A DNA stretch of 64,000 nt, from positions 5,099 to 69,098 of the forward strand of contig JAQTLR010000003.1 of assembly GCA_028714815.1 (NCBI GenBank), written 5' to 3'. Made by a program: the position numbers and the translations under genes. Below, one piece after another: positions 19,706-29,320 of the stretch (position 1 is the first letter of the stretch; each line of letters opens with the position of its first letter). The notes under the pieces are model-generated. The model was given only the letters and a program-made list of their open reading frames with translations. It did not search any database and was not told the origin of the DNA. This stretch comes from Candidatus Altimarinota bacterium. GTDB lineage: Bacteria; Patescibacteriota; Gracilibacteria; BD1-5; UBA2023.

Positions 19706-22700
19706 TTAAAGAAATGCGACTTCATTTTTTGTAATCAAATCCTTTTTTGTCTGAAATTCTTCTATTTTCGCCTGAAGCTCTTGGATTCGTGATTGAATTT
19801 TTTCAGGATCACTTGTTCCTTTTATCTCTTGATAAATAACTCCTGAGTAAACCTCTAGTGTATCAATAATATCTGTATACTCTTGAATTAATCGGAAGAG
19901 TCATCCATTCTCTCTCGTATATTTAAAGTCTTTTCCTATAAAAAATAACTGAAAAAGAATCTTATGCAGTCCCTTTCGTTCAGTAACCTGATCTCGAATT
20001 ATCTCTCTTGTAAACTCAAGAACCTTTCCTGAAACACTATGTTTATAGTAATTATCTTCAAAAAAGTTTCTGCAGAGAGTCTCAAGGCTCTCCTTTATTA
20101 TTCGTGCCATAGGTATATCTGATAGTTCCGTTTCAGCAACGAGTGATTCGATTTCTTTATCGAACTTAAGAATCTGGGCACTTACATCTATAATAATGTA
20201 TTCTAATTGAATAATACCTCGTTGACGCTTTCTTTTGTCTTTAGATTGGGCCAATCGTAATGTATTATAGTATCTATCTACATACTTTTCACTGACATCT
20301 TCTCAGAATTCATGAGAAAAAAGAAGTTGCAAGTCTATGTTTTTCTCCCCTCTAATAAGCCCTTTCATGGTTTGTACAACTTTTGAAAGAGTTTCTCTCT
20401 CGCGTCGTATCTTCCCGAGAGTTTTTGTCTTTCTTTCTACTCATTTAAGAGAAGTCATTATCCTCTTTACCGCTGGTAGGCTCATTTTTTCAATGTCTTG
20501 ATAAAGACTAACGATTGTCTTAAATTCTCATGAATACAAGTCTATATGAAGAAAATACTCCTTAAGAACCTCGGACTTAATTCTTTCCTCATCAACTTTT
20601 TTCATCTTCCACTTAATAGATCCGAGCAGTTTTGCATACTGATTTCTGAGTTCAGAAACCTCTTTATTTTCCCTTGGGCGCTCATTTGGTGATATTTGAG
20701 CAAGTAATTCTATTTCTTCTGATGGCAAAGTAATTCTTTTCCCCTTACGAAATGCCTGTATAAATGGATCCTCCGATTCGAGAAATTGATCGAGAATGGT
20801 TGTATCATGACGGAAACTTTTTTCAGTCTTGGCGATACTAGCCTTGCTCGTTATATTAATACGATGCGCCTCATCTTTCAAAAGAAAACGAACCAGTAAT
20901 TCTTTAAAAGTAAATATATCATCCTCAGTTTTATTCTCTAGGTACTTACGAATCCTCTGGTTGTGTTCAACCAGAAAATCGGGGAGACGATAGCGGAGAT
21001 AATACATTCTCGCATCTTCGTGTGTCTGGAAGAAATTATTATGACGTACTATTTTTGAAGCCTTCTCTATTGATCGAGCATAATCACGGATTACTTTTTC
21101 AGGATTGGACACAGTATCGTCTTCTTGAAAAATTGGTTCGTAAGAATCTTTTTTATGCGATAAATCGGACTGTTCCATACCGAACGATTCAATGCCTTTT
21201 TCCGTGTTCGATGTATTAGTGCTATCTACTGTAAAAGGTGATGTGATTTTATCTTGATCATGGGAAGCTCTTTTTCATTTGTTTCCCCCTGTCACTAAGC
21301 CTTCATGCTTCTCTTCCGTTGTTTTTGGACGAACGGGCGCAATAAAAGATCGAGTACTAAGTCTTGCATCATCAATGTGTCCTTCATCTATCTGTGTAAG
21401 GAATGTGAGAAGATTAAGATCTTGAGTATGTTCATTTCATCCAATGATAAATGGTTGTCCAATATAAAGATGATGATTTGTCGGTTCGACGAGTGTTACA
21501 TTTCCCGCTTTGAAATAAAGAGTATCCTTCCCGGTCTTATGTTCTCTATTCTGAAATTTTTTAGTCTTTGCATCGTACTTATATACATTATGAAGACTTC
21601 CTGAGGCGAAGCATATTTTTTTATCCGACATATTCGGAGAGGAGGTTATCTCTATTCCCGAATCGGTTAAACGTTCTCTTAAATCCATCACGAGTTCGTC
21701 GATTTCCTTTACCTTCTTGTTTTTAATCCCTATCGGAGCGAGATTTACAAGCTCATAGAGCTTGTATTCGCCTTGTCGATCGATGAAATCACGAAGTTCA
21801 TCACTATCAATCCCGAGTCAGATAAGAAGTTCTTTTTGTTTTTCTGAAATAGTTGTCGCAATAACAATCTTAAGGAGCTCGGTATACCCAAACAGATCAG
21901 AATCCTTTCCGCCTGACATTTTAATTTCTTTCCACTTTTCATCTTTAGAAACGAATCACTTTTTTTCAAGGATGGCAGTTGCGTATATCACGTCTTCTAC
22001 ACACTTTCGTTTGATAGCTTCCCGAAGCATCCGAGCATGGTATATATCAAGAGGAAGCTTCAAAAGGTCCCGTCCGAGCGGGGTAATGTTTCTCGTATGA
22101 TCTATTGCTCCAATTTGGGCGAGTCGGCGATAAGATATCTCCAGTAATTTCTTATCGAAGTTATGAAAAAATAGCTGTTGTCCTTTGCCTGATTCTTCTT
22201 CTTGGAGTTTTGTAATATCGATACCGTTTGCAAGGAGAATAAGGATATATTTATCAAGCATTTCACGTTCCAATGGTGCTCCAGGATATCTTGCAAGTTC
22301 ATCAAAAGAAGTATCATTTGCGCGAATATATACTCCGGGGTGGGTTCGTCCTGCTCGTCCTGCTCTCTGAAGACAGTTTGCCTGAGCGGTATTTTCGAGT
22401 CGGAGCTCTTGGATACCATGGCGATTGTAGCGAGCGACTTTATGGGTCCCGAGATCTACTACCATATCAATATAAGGGATGGTGATACTTTCCTCGGCAA
22501 CATTTGTACAAACGATAAGTCTCGGTTTATCAGTGGTTTTGACAAGAAGTTTTTGTTGTTCTTCTTTTGGTAAATCAGCATGAAGCGGAAATATTTCTGC
22601 TTCTTTCCCAAGTTTTGCTCTAAAAAGCTCAATATGATCTTCGATTTCTTTCTTTCCCGGAACGAAGAAAAGAATATTTTTTCCCTGTGTGTATGCTGTT

Positions 22701-23401
22701 GCGACAGATTCAATATAATTTTCTCACGGATTAAAATATTTCGTTACCGGGTGGGTTCTCCCAGGAATATTTATTACGGGTATATCGGAAGATCTATGTC
22801 CGTAGTATTCCTGAAAAACGTATGGATCCAGAGTTGCGGACATGATGATGATTTTTATATCCGTTCGATACTTCATAAGCATCGCTAAAATCTCCGTAGG
22901 GATAGCAAAGTTATGTACTTCATCGAGTACGAGGATATTTGGAATAAGATTCGAATAGGCAGTTCGCATGAGCTCCAACCCATCCGTATGAAATGAGAGC
23001 GGAGAGATGCGAGAAGAACTCACTCATCGTCCAGTCCTGTATCATACACCATGACCGAGTGAATAGTAAGGATTTCCTGTGTCTGCAAGGAGTTCCTTAG
23101 ATACACGGTCAGCATTACTCATGGCTGAGAGAACTCTTGGTTGAGTTACAACAATCTGTCTTTTTGAATCAAAAAGCATTTTTCCAATCTGAGTCGTTTT
23201 TCCGCTTCCGGTTTCTCCGTTGATGATTACAATGGAGTTCTCTTTTACAGCATGCTTTATATCATCAGCCATTCCCGTTGCGGGGAGTCACTCCACTTGC
23301 TCTATGATATTCAAACGTTCATCCACAGAGAGTATATTCCCATACATATCAATAATAGAACCATCTGGCTGTTCTCCGTGCGGGAGAATGATATCGGACA
23401 T
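19706..23401 (-). CDS. hrpA: DEVH-box ATP-dependent RNA helicase, HrpA family
   Basis: 1231 residues in one frame across eleven UGA-Gly codons; under the standard code it is a string of fragments. Helicase motifs: I GETGSGKT (62-69), II DEVH (in LVLDEVHNF, in place of the usual DEAH), III SAT, the TNVAEESITIP segment, VI QRAGRAGR. HA2 and winged-helix parts follow (EREMLDKYIL, ITPLGRDLLKLPLD). The region after about residue 650 is weakly conserved and charged. HrpA-type proteins act on mRNA and stalled ribosomes in E. coli. Length is close to E. coli HrpA. Promoter at 23460-23433. Confidence 0.88.
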
Positions 23402-23432
23402 AATTTATAAGTAAAGTAGTATAACTAAATTT

Positions 23433-23460
23433 GTTATACACATTATTTATAAATATGCAA
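23433..23460 (-). promoter_or_regulatory. Promoter of hrpA
   Basis: On the minus strand TTGCAT (23460-23455), 16-bp spacer, TATAAC (23438-23433), 31 nt before the ATG. Confidence 0.5.
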
Positions 23461-23506
23461 GTAGTTTTTTGAAAATCGCGGAAAAATCAGAAAAAATCCA
23501 TTCTTT

Positions 23507-23534
23507 TTGACAAACTCCTCCTTTTCCATACAAT
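23507..23534 (+). promoter_or_regulatory. Promoter of rpsU
   Basis: Consensus TTGACA (23507-23512), 16-bp spacer, TACAAT (23529-23534). Confidence 0.75.
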
Positions 23535-23556
23535 GGGCGCACTTTATTATTTATAC

Positions 23557-23562
23557 AGGAGA
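23557..23562 (+). promoter_or_regulatory. Shine-Dalgarno sequence of rpsU
   Basis: AGGAGA with AGGAG ending 7 nt before the ATG at 23569. It selects this start over the in-frame ATG at 23533. It is the only clear Shine-Dalgarno sequence I found next to a start codon in the window. Confidence 0.75.
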
Positions 23563-23568
23563 TCCATC

Positions 23569-23772
23569 ATGATTGTATACACTATCAAGAACGATTCCGA
23601 GTCAAACGAGAAGCTCATCCTTCGATACAAGAAGATGTTCTTCCAGACCCGTGTAGCGAATAAACTCCGGAATGGACGATACGCGACACGAGCTCTCTCG
23701 AGCCGAAAGATTCGGGAAAAGGCGATCATTCGCCAAGTGTACCGCGATATCAACGAAAAAGCACGAGCGTAG
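23569..23772 (+). CDS. rpsU: Ribosomal protein bS21
   Basis: 67 residues. An N-terminal beta strand (IVYTIKND) then basic helices (NEKLILRYKKMFFQTRV, REKAIIRQVYRDINEKAR), the layout of bS21, which sits on the 30S platform near the 16S rRNA 3' end and anti-Shine-Dalgarno. The sequence is divergent at the C-terminus. It is monocistronic with a consensus promoter, a Shine-Dalgarno sequence and a strong terminator. No UGA codons. Confidence 0.85.
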   Translation: MIVYTIKNDSESNEKLILRYKKMFFQTRVANKLRNGRYATRALSSRKIREKAIIRQVYRDINEKARA

Positions 23773-23780
23773 TCGCTCGC

Positions 23781-23818
23781 AAAAAAATCCCCTCTGCCAC
23801 GGCAGAGGGGATTTTTTT
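23781..23818 (+). terminator. Terminator of rpsU
   Basis: Stem AATCCCCTCTGCC / GGCAGAGGGGATT flanked by A and T runs. Confidence 0.92.
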
Positions 23819-23886
23819 GTAAAATATGCGATTATATGTTACACTACCGGGGACTATGACAAATATCTCTTTTTCTCTCGAAAAAT

Positions 23887-25062
23887 ATGCTCTCTCAGAA
23901 AATACGAAACAATGCTTCTATCTCCTATTTTTTTCTCGGGTGGCTCTTTCTTTTGGCGAAGAATAACCCTAATTTCGCGGATCCGTTCATCCGGCGACAT
24001 GCGAAAACCGCTACCAAGGGGCACATCCTTTTCTTTGTCGCCTATTTCTTTTACTCCCACTTTCTGAGCGGATTCCTCTCCTATCCGATTCCGGTCATCC
24101 AGATCACCATCGCTCATTGTGTCGATATCGCCTTCTTCGCGACGCTGACGCTTTTCATCATCCGGGGTGTATATGCGGGACAGAAAAACGGTTCCGAAGA
24201 AACGGCAGAAAACGGCGATGGGCTATTCTCGGCGGAAGGACGCACTTTCCGGTTCTCCGGGGCATCGGAAGCACAAAGGATCATACTCCTCCTTGCTCAT
24301 ATCCCTTTTTTCGGGATGATCATCGCAAAAAGATATCCCAATATCGTCACCGTCACCGGAGCGAGGGCATCTTCCGTTTTTTGATGCCTCTATCTCATGG
24401 TATTTACCAGCGGAGGTTTCGACTCGCTCTCCATGATCCTTCTTTTCATCGGGATACTTCTCCTGGTTTTTCTCGCTGCACGTTTCTTCATGCACGACGA
24501 TTATACCGTTCCGGGTTTTCTCGAACGCATACCGGGAATAGAGTCGGTCTACGGAATTGTCCGTTCCCTTCCTCCATATCTCATGGATATGGGGAAAATG
24601 GTATTCGGGAAAAAAGATGTCATATCCTTCCGGGATCATCTGAAGGATACGCAAGAAAAAGATCAGAATTTCCGTTCTTCCCTTCAGGGGTATTTCACCG
24701 ATGAAACACTTCCATTCCGGCCTTTTTGGATTTTTATCCCCTTTTTCAACCTGGTTTTTCTTCCAAAGCTCTTTATGAGCCGGACGACCCGGTATGTCCT
24801 TGCTATCGGGCAAGGCCTCATTATCACGTTTCTCGCCATTTGTATCGGGGTATTCCATTCTTTCGCTTCCCCCCTGGAATCATTTCTCCTCTTTCCGATA
24901 TTCTACGGGATCGCCTCTCTCGAGTCGGATGTCTTCATCCGGATACCTCTGGTATATGAGATATACGCTATGCTCAATGCTCTGAGCTTCGGGCTTCTCA
25001 AGAACACCAAACGGATACAAGCGGTACAAAAACAGGAAAAAACAGTAAGTTTTAAAGTATAA
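23887..25062 (+). CDS. Hypothetical polytopic membrane protein
   Basis: 391 residues, about 7-8 hydrophobic helices, with a soluble loop in the middle (about 190-270). Not recognised. One UGA-Gly (24382-24384) joins the halves. The start is unsure: an ATG at 23856 opens a different frame (MTNISFSLEKYALSENTK...) that meets this one at a run of seven T near 23927-23933. A one-base change there would give a longer, better-looking N-terminus, so a frameshift or sequencing error is possible. TAA stop. Confidence 0.65.
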
Positions 25063-25092
25063 TAACACATACATATTTGTCAATTCGCTTTT

Positions 25093-25121
25093 TTGACTCC
25101 AGAAAAAAAATAGGATAAGAT
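25093..25121 (+). promoter_or_regulatory. Promoter of the sortase gene
   Basis: TTGACT (25093-25098), 17-bp spacer, TAAGAT (25116-25121). It overlaps the region just before the ATG at 25126, so transcription would start at or after that codon; the ATG at 25168 is the likely start. Confidence 0.5.
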
Positions 25122-25167
25122 ATTCATGTCACACGCATATCACATCTATTTCATACAAAAACATATT

Positions 25168-26163
25168 ATGGATTTACAACAAATACCAGCTACCGACATC
25201 CTCGCTCTCCTTGATAAAGAAGAGACAGCGGTAAATAACGAGATACCTCTCGATACGGAAGATCCTCTCCGCCAGATCGAGGATCTTTCCATAGGGATCT
25301 CCGCAAATCACGAGAAGAAGGAGATTTCCCGCGAATCCCTCCTGACCCGTTTCCGTCGTGTCAGTGTTCCAAAAATTCAGTTTCTCTTCTATTATCTCGG
25401 TATTTCGGCTATCGTGTTCGTCATACTCCTCGCGACTACGAACTGGAATTCCTACTCCACCGTACTCTCCGCTTATTTGAATCCGCAGGGGCTCACGGAT
25501 TCCAAAAACAATATCATTTCCGTGCTCGATAAATCCCGGGTAACGGTATATGCGGACAATATGACAGATAGCGGAGCGAATGAAGAAGAACAGATGAATC
25601 TCAAAAAGAAACTGGAAGCAAGCAATACAACCATCCGAGAAGACCGATTCTCTCCGAAACGGCTCATTTCCGGGGAAGCAAAGGTCAATATCGATCTCGA
25701 TATCACCCCCTATGACAATCGTATCATCATCCCGAAAATCGGGAAAAATATCCCTCTCGTGGATGTGAAACTCGATTCGGGATTCGATTTCGACCACATC
25801 GAAAATATTTTCATGCAGGAACTCGAAAAAGGGGTAGTCCGATATCCAGGAACCGCCAAACCCGGAGAAGCGGGAAATGCCTTCATATTCGGACATAGTT
25901 CCAATTATCCATGGGTGAAGGGGGAATATAACAGTGTTTTCGCTCTTCTTGATGAGCTTTCCTTCGGGGATGAGATCATCGTCTACTACAACCAAAAAAA
26001 GTTCACCTACATCATCCGCGAGAAGAAGATCGTGAAGCCAGGAAACGTAAAGATTCTCGAGCGAGACGAAACCAAGAAAGAACTTTCCCTCATGACCTGC
26101 TGGCCGATCGGAACGACTCTCAACCGGCTTATCGTATTCGCAGAACTCCAAGAACAAAAGTAA
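25168..26163 (+). CDS. Sortase (class D/E-like transpeptidase)
   Basis: 331 residues from the ATG at 25168 (an in-frame ATG at 25126 is less likely because the promoter overlaps it). A cytoplasmic tail of about 75 residues, one transmembrane segment (LFYYLGISAIVFVILLA), a linker, then the sortase beta barrel: RIIIPKIG, AFIFGHSS with the catalytic His, LSLMTCWP with the catalytic Cys, and the Arg in TLNRLIV. It cleaves a C-terminal sorting signal and attaches proteins to the envelope. Its substrates are not obvious in the window. The long cytoplasmic tail is unusual. A small membrane protein follows in the same operon. Confidence 0.93.
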   Translation: MDLQQIPATDILALLDKEETAVNNEIPLDTEDPLRQIEDLSIGISANHEKKEISRESLLTRFRRVSVPKIQFLFYYLGISAIVFVILLATTNWNSYSTVLSAYLNPQGLTDSKNNIISVLDKSRVTVYADNMTDSGANEEEQMNLKKKLEASNTTIREDRFSPKRLISGEAKVNIDLDITPYDNRIIIPKIGKNIPLVDVKLDSGFDFDHIENIFMQELEKGVVRYPGTAKPGEAGNAFIFGHSSNYPWVKGEYNSVFALLDELSFGDEIIVYYNQKKFTYIIREKKIVKPGNVKILERDETKKELSLMTCWPIGTTLNRLIVFAELQEQK

Positions 26164-26190
26164 AAAATAATTTGTAACTTTTCGCTCTAT

Positions 26191-26496
26191 ATGCTTCCTA
26201 CCACGTATACATTCCAGTACAACCCGGAAAATCTCCACGCATTTTCCTATGTATTCAGCATGGATAGTCTTGCAGTGCCTCTTATAGTCCTCTGAACTAT
26301 CGCTCTATATGGATGCATCTATTTTCTCGCACCGCATATCTATAGCTTTCTCGTGAATCGCGAGAAAAAACAGGAAAAAGAAGCGAAGCGAAATGTTATC
26401 CGGGATCTGATCCTCATGAAGGAGGTACAGGGGGAACTCGAAAAAGAGATCGAGCAATCGCTCCTCAATATCACTCTTCAGTGAAAGGGTGCATAA
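26191..26496 (+). CDS. Small single-pass membrane protein downstream of sortase
   Basis: 101 residues, visible only with UGA as Gly (two codons, at 26293 and 26482). One transmembrane helix (SLAVPLIVLGTIALYGCIYFL, about 26-46, with Gly35 coded by UGA), then a highly charged cytoplasmic helix (NREKKQEKEAKRNVIRDLILMKEVQGELEKEIEQ). Not recognised. It starts 27 nt after the sortase stop and its TAA is part of a 20-bp terminator stem, so it is probably co-expressed with the sortase. Confidence 0.75.
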
Positions 26497-26536
26497 CTAA
26501 GAAAGCTCTCCAAATCTTTGGAGAGCTTTCTTAGTT
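26495..26536. terminator. Shared bidirectional terminator
   Basis: 20-bp perfect stem (AACTAAGAAAGCTCTCCAAA and its complement) with a 2-nt centre; it overlaps the TAA stops of both convergent genes. Confidence 0.92.
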
Positions 26537-27218
26537 ATAACTCTACATGCCACTCCTCCACCCTCCCCACCTGACATCCTATCTCCTGAAAATTTCCATA
26601 CACTATCTGTGAGAAAGTAGTAAGATTTATCTTCTCGGTATCCAAAAGTTCCTTTAAAAGTTGTTCTTCTTTTGTCGGATCATTCACACCAAGTGTCGAT
26701 ATCACTCCGGAGTTTATCGCTGCGAAAAGGGTTTTAACATGTCCCGGTTCGCGTGGAGGCGGGATAAAGCAGATACTCTCCCGTTTGGATTTATAATCCT
26801 TGGTGGAATACGCCAGATTCCGGATATTCACCCCTATGGTGATAGGAGCTTCGGAAAATGGCACCATAAAGCGGTTTTCTTTCGTATCGAAGTATCCAAG
26901 TCCATCATAGAGCTCGCGGATTATCTGCACTTCTTCGCGAAGGGTGCAATTGATGATATGGATCTTCCGGTTCTCTGCGAGCGCTTTTTCCGATATGTTC
27001 TGGAAGATCTCCAGTTCTTTCTCGCCAGGATAGACGTCGTTCCAAAGCTTGTAGTCGTTCCGGAACTCTACCCGGTCGTTCCGGAACTCTTTCAGAAGCT
27101 CCGCAAGATCGATGATGATGGGCGAAGCGATATCGGTCGCGATACGAAAAAGGTACCGGTTATCGAGCGGATCCGTATCAGGGATAAGCGTGATGGAATG
27201 GGAGAGAATTTGTTTCAT
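26535..27218 (-). CDS. Hypothetical cytoplasmic protein
   Basis: 227 residues (ATG at 27218; an ATG at 27227 is also in frame), not recognised. No signal peptide or membrane span. Mixed alpha/beta composition; a local tandem duplication EFRND-x2-EFRND at about residues 47-58 is coded by a direct repeat of about 16 nt at 27057-27092. Conspicuous segments are CFIPPPREPGHVKTLFAA and TLGVNDPTKEEQLL. No UGA codons. It is convergent with the sortase operon. Confidence 0.75.
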   Translation of the reverse strand: MKQILSHSITLIPDTDPLDNRYLFRIATDIASPIIIDLAELLKEFRNDRVEFRNDYKLWNDVYPGEKELEIFQNISEKALAENRKIHIINCTLREEVQIIRELYDGLGYFDTKENRFMVPFSEAPITIGVNIRNLAYSTKDYKSKRESICFIPPPREPGHVKTLFAAINSGVISTLGVNDPTKEEQLLKELLDTEKINLTTFSQIVYGNFQEIGCQVGRVEEWHVEL

Positions 27219-27241
27219 AAAGAACAAAGGTTTAATAATCT

Positions 27242-27342
27242 ATAAAAGCTTGGTATCTTTTCTCGCTTCCTGCGGAACTCGTCTCTTATATGATGACTCA
27301 AACAGTCCTCGGTGGCGCTCAAAAAATATATCAAGCTTTTAT
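27242..27342. repeat. 101-bp element with 11-bp terminal inverted repeats
   Basis: ATAAAAGCTTG at the left end and CAAGCTTTTAT at the right end, in the gap between the hypothetical gene and rlmH. The inside is G/C-richer than the flanks. Only one copy is seen in the window. Confidence 0.4.
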
Positions 27343-27360
27343 TCAGAAGTGTAGTATAGC

Positions 27361-27816
27361 CTATCCATGATGGTACCCGGTGTTCTTCCGGATCTGCTCG
27401 ACCCGATAGAGTTGTTCGAGCAAAACCAGGAAAGCGAGCGAATGCGGGAAGGTCATAGGAGAAAAAGAGATTCTTTTGTGGATATATGATGCGAGGATGA
27501 TCTCGTCTATTCCATATGCTCCTCCGATCACAAACACGATGTTCGGGTGGGTTATTTTCGATTTCTCGATCATATGCGCGAGCGATTCGGTGGAAAGGAT
27601 TTCGGATCCGATGTCGCAGTACACGACGAGCCCCTTCTGTTTCTCCAGGGATTCACGGATCCGTCCGCTCTCTTTCTGGCGTATCAGTGCCGGATTCTCC
27701 GATTTTTCCGGCTTAATGCTTTTCACCTCGACCATTCCCTTCAGACGGCGGAGATACTCCTCAACCGGTTCTCGGAAATGGGCATAGGAATCGGAGACGA
27801 CAATGATGGAGATCAT
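27361..27816 (-). CDS. rlmH: 23S rRNA pseudouridine1915 N3-methyltransferase RlmH
   Basis: 151-residue SPOUT methyltransferase. FVIGGAYGID forms the SAM-binding knot, and the C-terminal MTFPHSLAFLVLLEQLYR...YHH is the family signature. It methylates pseudouridine 1915 of helix 69 on assembled ribosomes. The length is usual. It sits downstream of rpmA, separated by a terminator. TAG stop. Confidence 0.96.
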   Translation of the reverse strand: MISIIVVSDSYAHFREPVEEYLRRLKGMVEVKSIKPEKSENPALIRQKESGRIRESLEKQKGLVVYCDIGSEILSTESLAHMIEKSKITHPNIVFVIGGAYGIDEIILASYIHKRISFSPMTFPHSLAFLVLLEQLYRVEQIRKNTGYHHG

Positions 27817-27832
27817 AAGAGGATTGATTACG

Positions 27833-27861
27833 AAAAACCCTCCGTTGGACGGAGGGTTTTT
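27833..27861. terminator. Terminator between rpmA and rlmH
   Basis: AAAAACCCTCCG / CGGAGGGTTTTT with a 5-nt loop; the A-run on the plus strand gives the U-run for the minus-strand rpmA transcript. Confidence 0.88.
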
Positions 27862-27865
27862 AAGA

Positions 27866-28138
27866 TTATTTAACGCTTACGAAGATATCTCGGTATACCC
27901 GTCCGTCAAAACGTACTTTACGTTTTTCCTGAAAAGAAACCTTTCCTTCTTTTGTAGCATAGAGCGTGAAATCATGTCCCTGCTCTACATTTTCACCAGG
28001 CCAGAACTTATTCCCTTTCTGTCGGATGATAATACCTCCAGCAAGTACTGGTTGTTCACCGTATACCTTCACTCCAAGTCGTTTTGCGACCGAATCTCGA
28101 CCATTGGCGGTCGAACCCATTGCCTTCTTATGAGCCAT
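27866..28138 (-). CDS. rpmA: Ribosomal protein bL27
   Basis: 90 residues: [16 protein letters not shown] start, [22 protein letters not shown] and [20 protein letters not shown], all diagnostic. bL27 reaches the peptidyl-transferase centre with its N-terminus. The Met of MAHKK at 28138 is chosen because mature bL27 begins there; the longer in-frame extension is not conserved. Its usual partner rplU (bL21) is not adjacent. Confidence 0.97.
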   Translation of the reverse strand: MAHKKAMGSTANGRDSVAKRLGVKVYGEQPVLAGGIIIRQKGNKFWPGENVEQGHDFTLYATKEGKVSFQEKRKVRFDGRVYRDIFVSVK

Positions 28139-28243
28139 AATAGAAAAAATTAATGATAGTTTTTTTAGTTTATCTCTGCTTCTAAAATTTCTTAAAATCG
28201 AAGTAATCTTGCGAAGCAAGCAAGGTACGCGCGCAAATCGAGA

Positions 28244-28284
28244 ACCGGAGTGAACCGTACGACTGTACGGAGAACGAGGAAACG
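28244..28284 (+). repeat. Intergenic hairpin repeat, family B copy 2
   Basis: Identical over 41 bp to 9057-9097. It lies between rpmA and rpsG. Confidence 0.8.
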
Positions 28285-28321
28285 GAGATTTAAACTCGAA
28301 GGACCAGCTTTTCAGGAATTT

Positions 28322-28774
28322 CTATCGATTTGTTGCGAATCGAGCAAAAGCTTTATTCGCCTCAGCCATCTTGTAGGTTTCGAGTTTTTTCTTTACCGCA
28401 TTTCCTGTTTCCTGAGATGCTTCGATGAGTTCCTGAGCCAAGAAATTAGAGAATTCACCACCGCTCTTCGCTCGAGCAGAAGCAAGGATCCAACGAACCG
28501 CGAGTGCGAACTGTCGTTTTGGTTTCACTTCCTGAGGAACCTGGTAGATGGAACCACCCACACGTTTCGGACGAACCTCGATTCGTGGCATAACGTTCTC
28601 GAATGCTTTTTCGAAAACCTCTTCTGGGTTCTCATGACCTTTTTTCTTCATGGCCTCGAAAGTATTGGAGAGGATCTTCATAGCAAGGGTTTTCTTTCCT
28701 GCTTTCATGATGTAGTTCGCGAATTTCGCGATTCTCTCGTTCTTGACTGCGATGATGGTTCCTTTCGTACTCAT
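28322..28774 (-). CDS. rpsG: Ribosomal protein uS7
   Basis: 150 residues; primary 16S rRNA binder of the 30S head. GGSIYQVPQEV, RWILASAR and the C-terminal FARFATNR-like end are typical. It follows rpsL by 37 nt, the classical str-operon pair, but no fusA or tuf follows; instead a repeat and rpmA do. Confidence 0.97.
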   Translation of the reverse strand: MSTKGTIIAVKNERIAKFANYIMKAGKKTLAMKILSNTFEAMKKKGHENPEEVFEKAFENVMPRIEVRPKRVGGSIYQVPQEVKPKRQFALAVRWILASARAKSGGEFSNFLAQELIEASQETGNAVKKKLETYKMAEANKAFARFATNR

Positions 28775-28811
28775 AATGAATAGTTATTAGTTGTTAGTGA
28801 ATGGGATTATA

Positions 28812-29231
28812 TTATTTCTTCGCTTTTGGTTTCTTGGCACCGTATTGGGATCGGCTCTGAGCCCGTTTATCTACCCCTTGAGAATCGAGAACTCCACGAA
28901 CGATATGGTATCGAACCCCTGGTAAATCCTTAACACGACCTCCACGGATCATGACAACGGAGTGCTCTTGGAGATTGTGCCCCTCTCCTCCGATGTAGGA
29001 GATCACTTCATACCCGTTGGTCAAACGAATCTTCGCAACCTTCCGGAGCGCTGAGTTCGGTTTCTTTGGAGTCATGGTATATACTTTCGTACATACTCCT
29101 CGTTTCTGAGGACAAGCAAGATCAAGAGTTTTTCTCTTGATAGAGTTCTTGATTACCTGAAGAGCAGGAGACTTGCTCTTACGAGTCTTATCTCGACGAG
29201 GATTCTTTACCAATTGGCTAATAGTAGGCAT
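28812..29231 (-). CDS. rpsL: Ribosomal protein uS12
   Basis: 139 residues; 30S decoding-centre protein. [11 protein letters not shown] start, [19 protein letters not shown] with the Lys that contacts the decoding site (streptomycin region), and [20 protein letters not shown]. The C-terminal SQYGAKKPK end is normal. It is preceded by a diverged family B repeat that separates it from rpsI. Confidence 0.98.
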   Translation of the reverse strand: MPTISQLVKNPRRDKTRKSKSPALQVIKNSIKRKTLDLACPQKRGVCTKVYTMTPKKPNSALRKVAKIRLTNGYEVISYIGGEGHNLQEHSVVMIRGGRVKDLPGVRYHIVRGVLDSQGVDKRAQSRSQYGAKKPKAKK

Positions 29232-29320
29232 GGGGGAAGTGAATAATGAATAATTATGAAAAATATAGCAGAACCAATTCTTTGGAAGAATGTGATTAAT
29301 TCGAGGAAAGGTTGAGTATC

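Noticed and set aside
21745-21969. Minus-strand frame inside hrpA, also 22102-22419 and 22459-22713
   Set aside because: Different reading frame from the helicase; shadows.
19706-23401. Helicase as a decayed pseudogene with many stops
   Set aside because: All interruptions are TGA in one frame; no TAA or TAG in more than 1200 codons and all helicase motifs are intact.
25126-25168. Upstream ATG of the sortase gene
   Set aside because: It lies 5 nt after the -10 box, so it would be at or before the transcript start; the ATG at 25168 is preferred.
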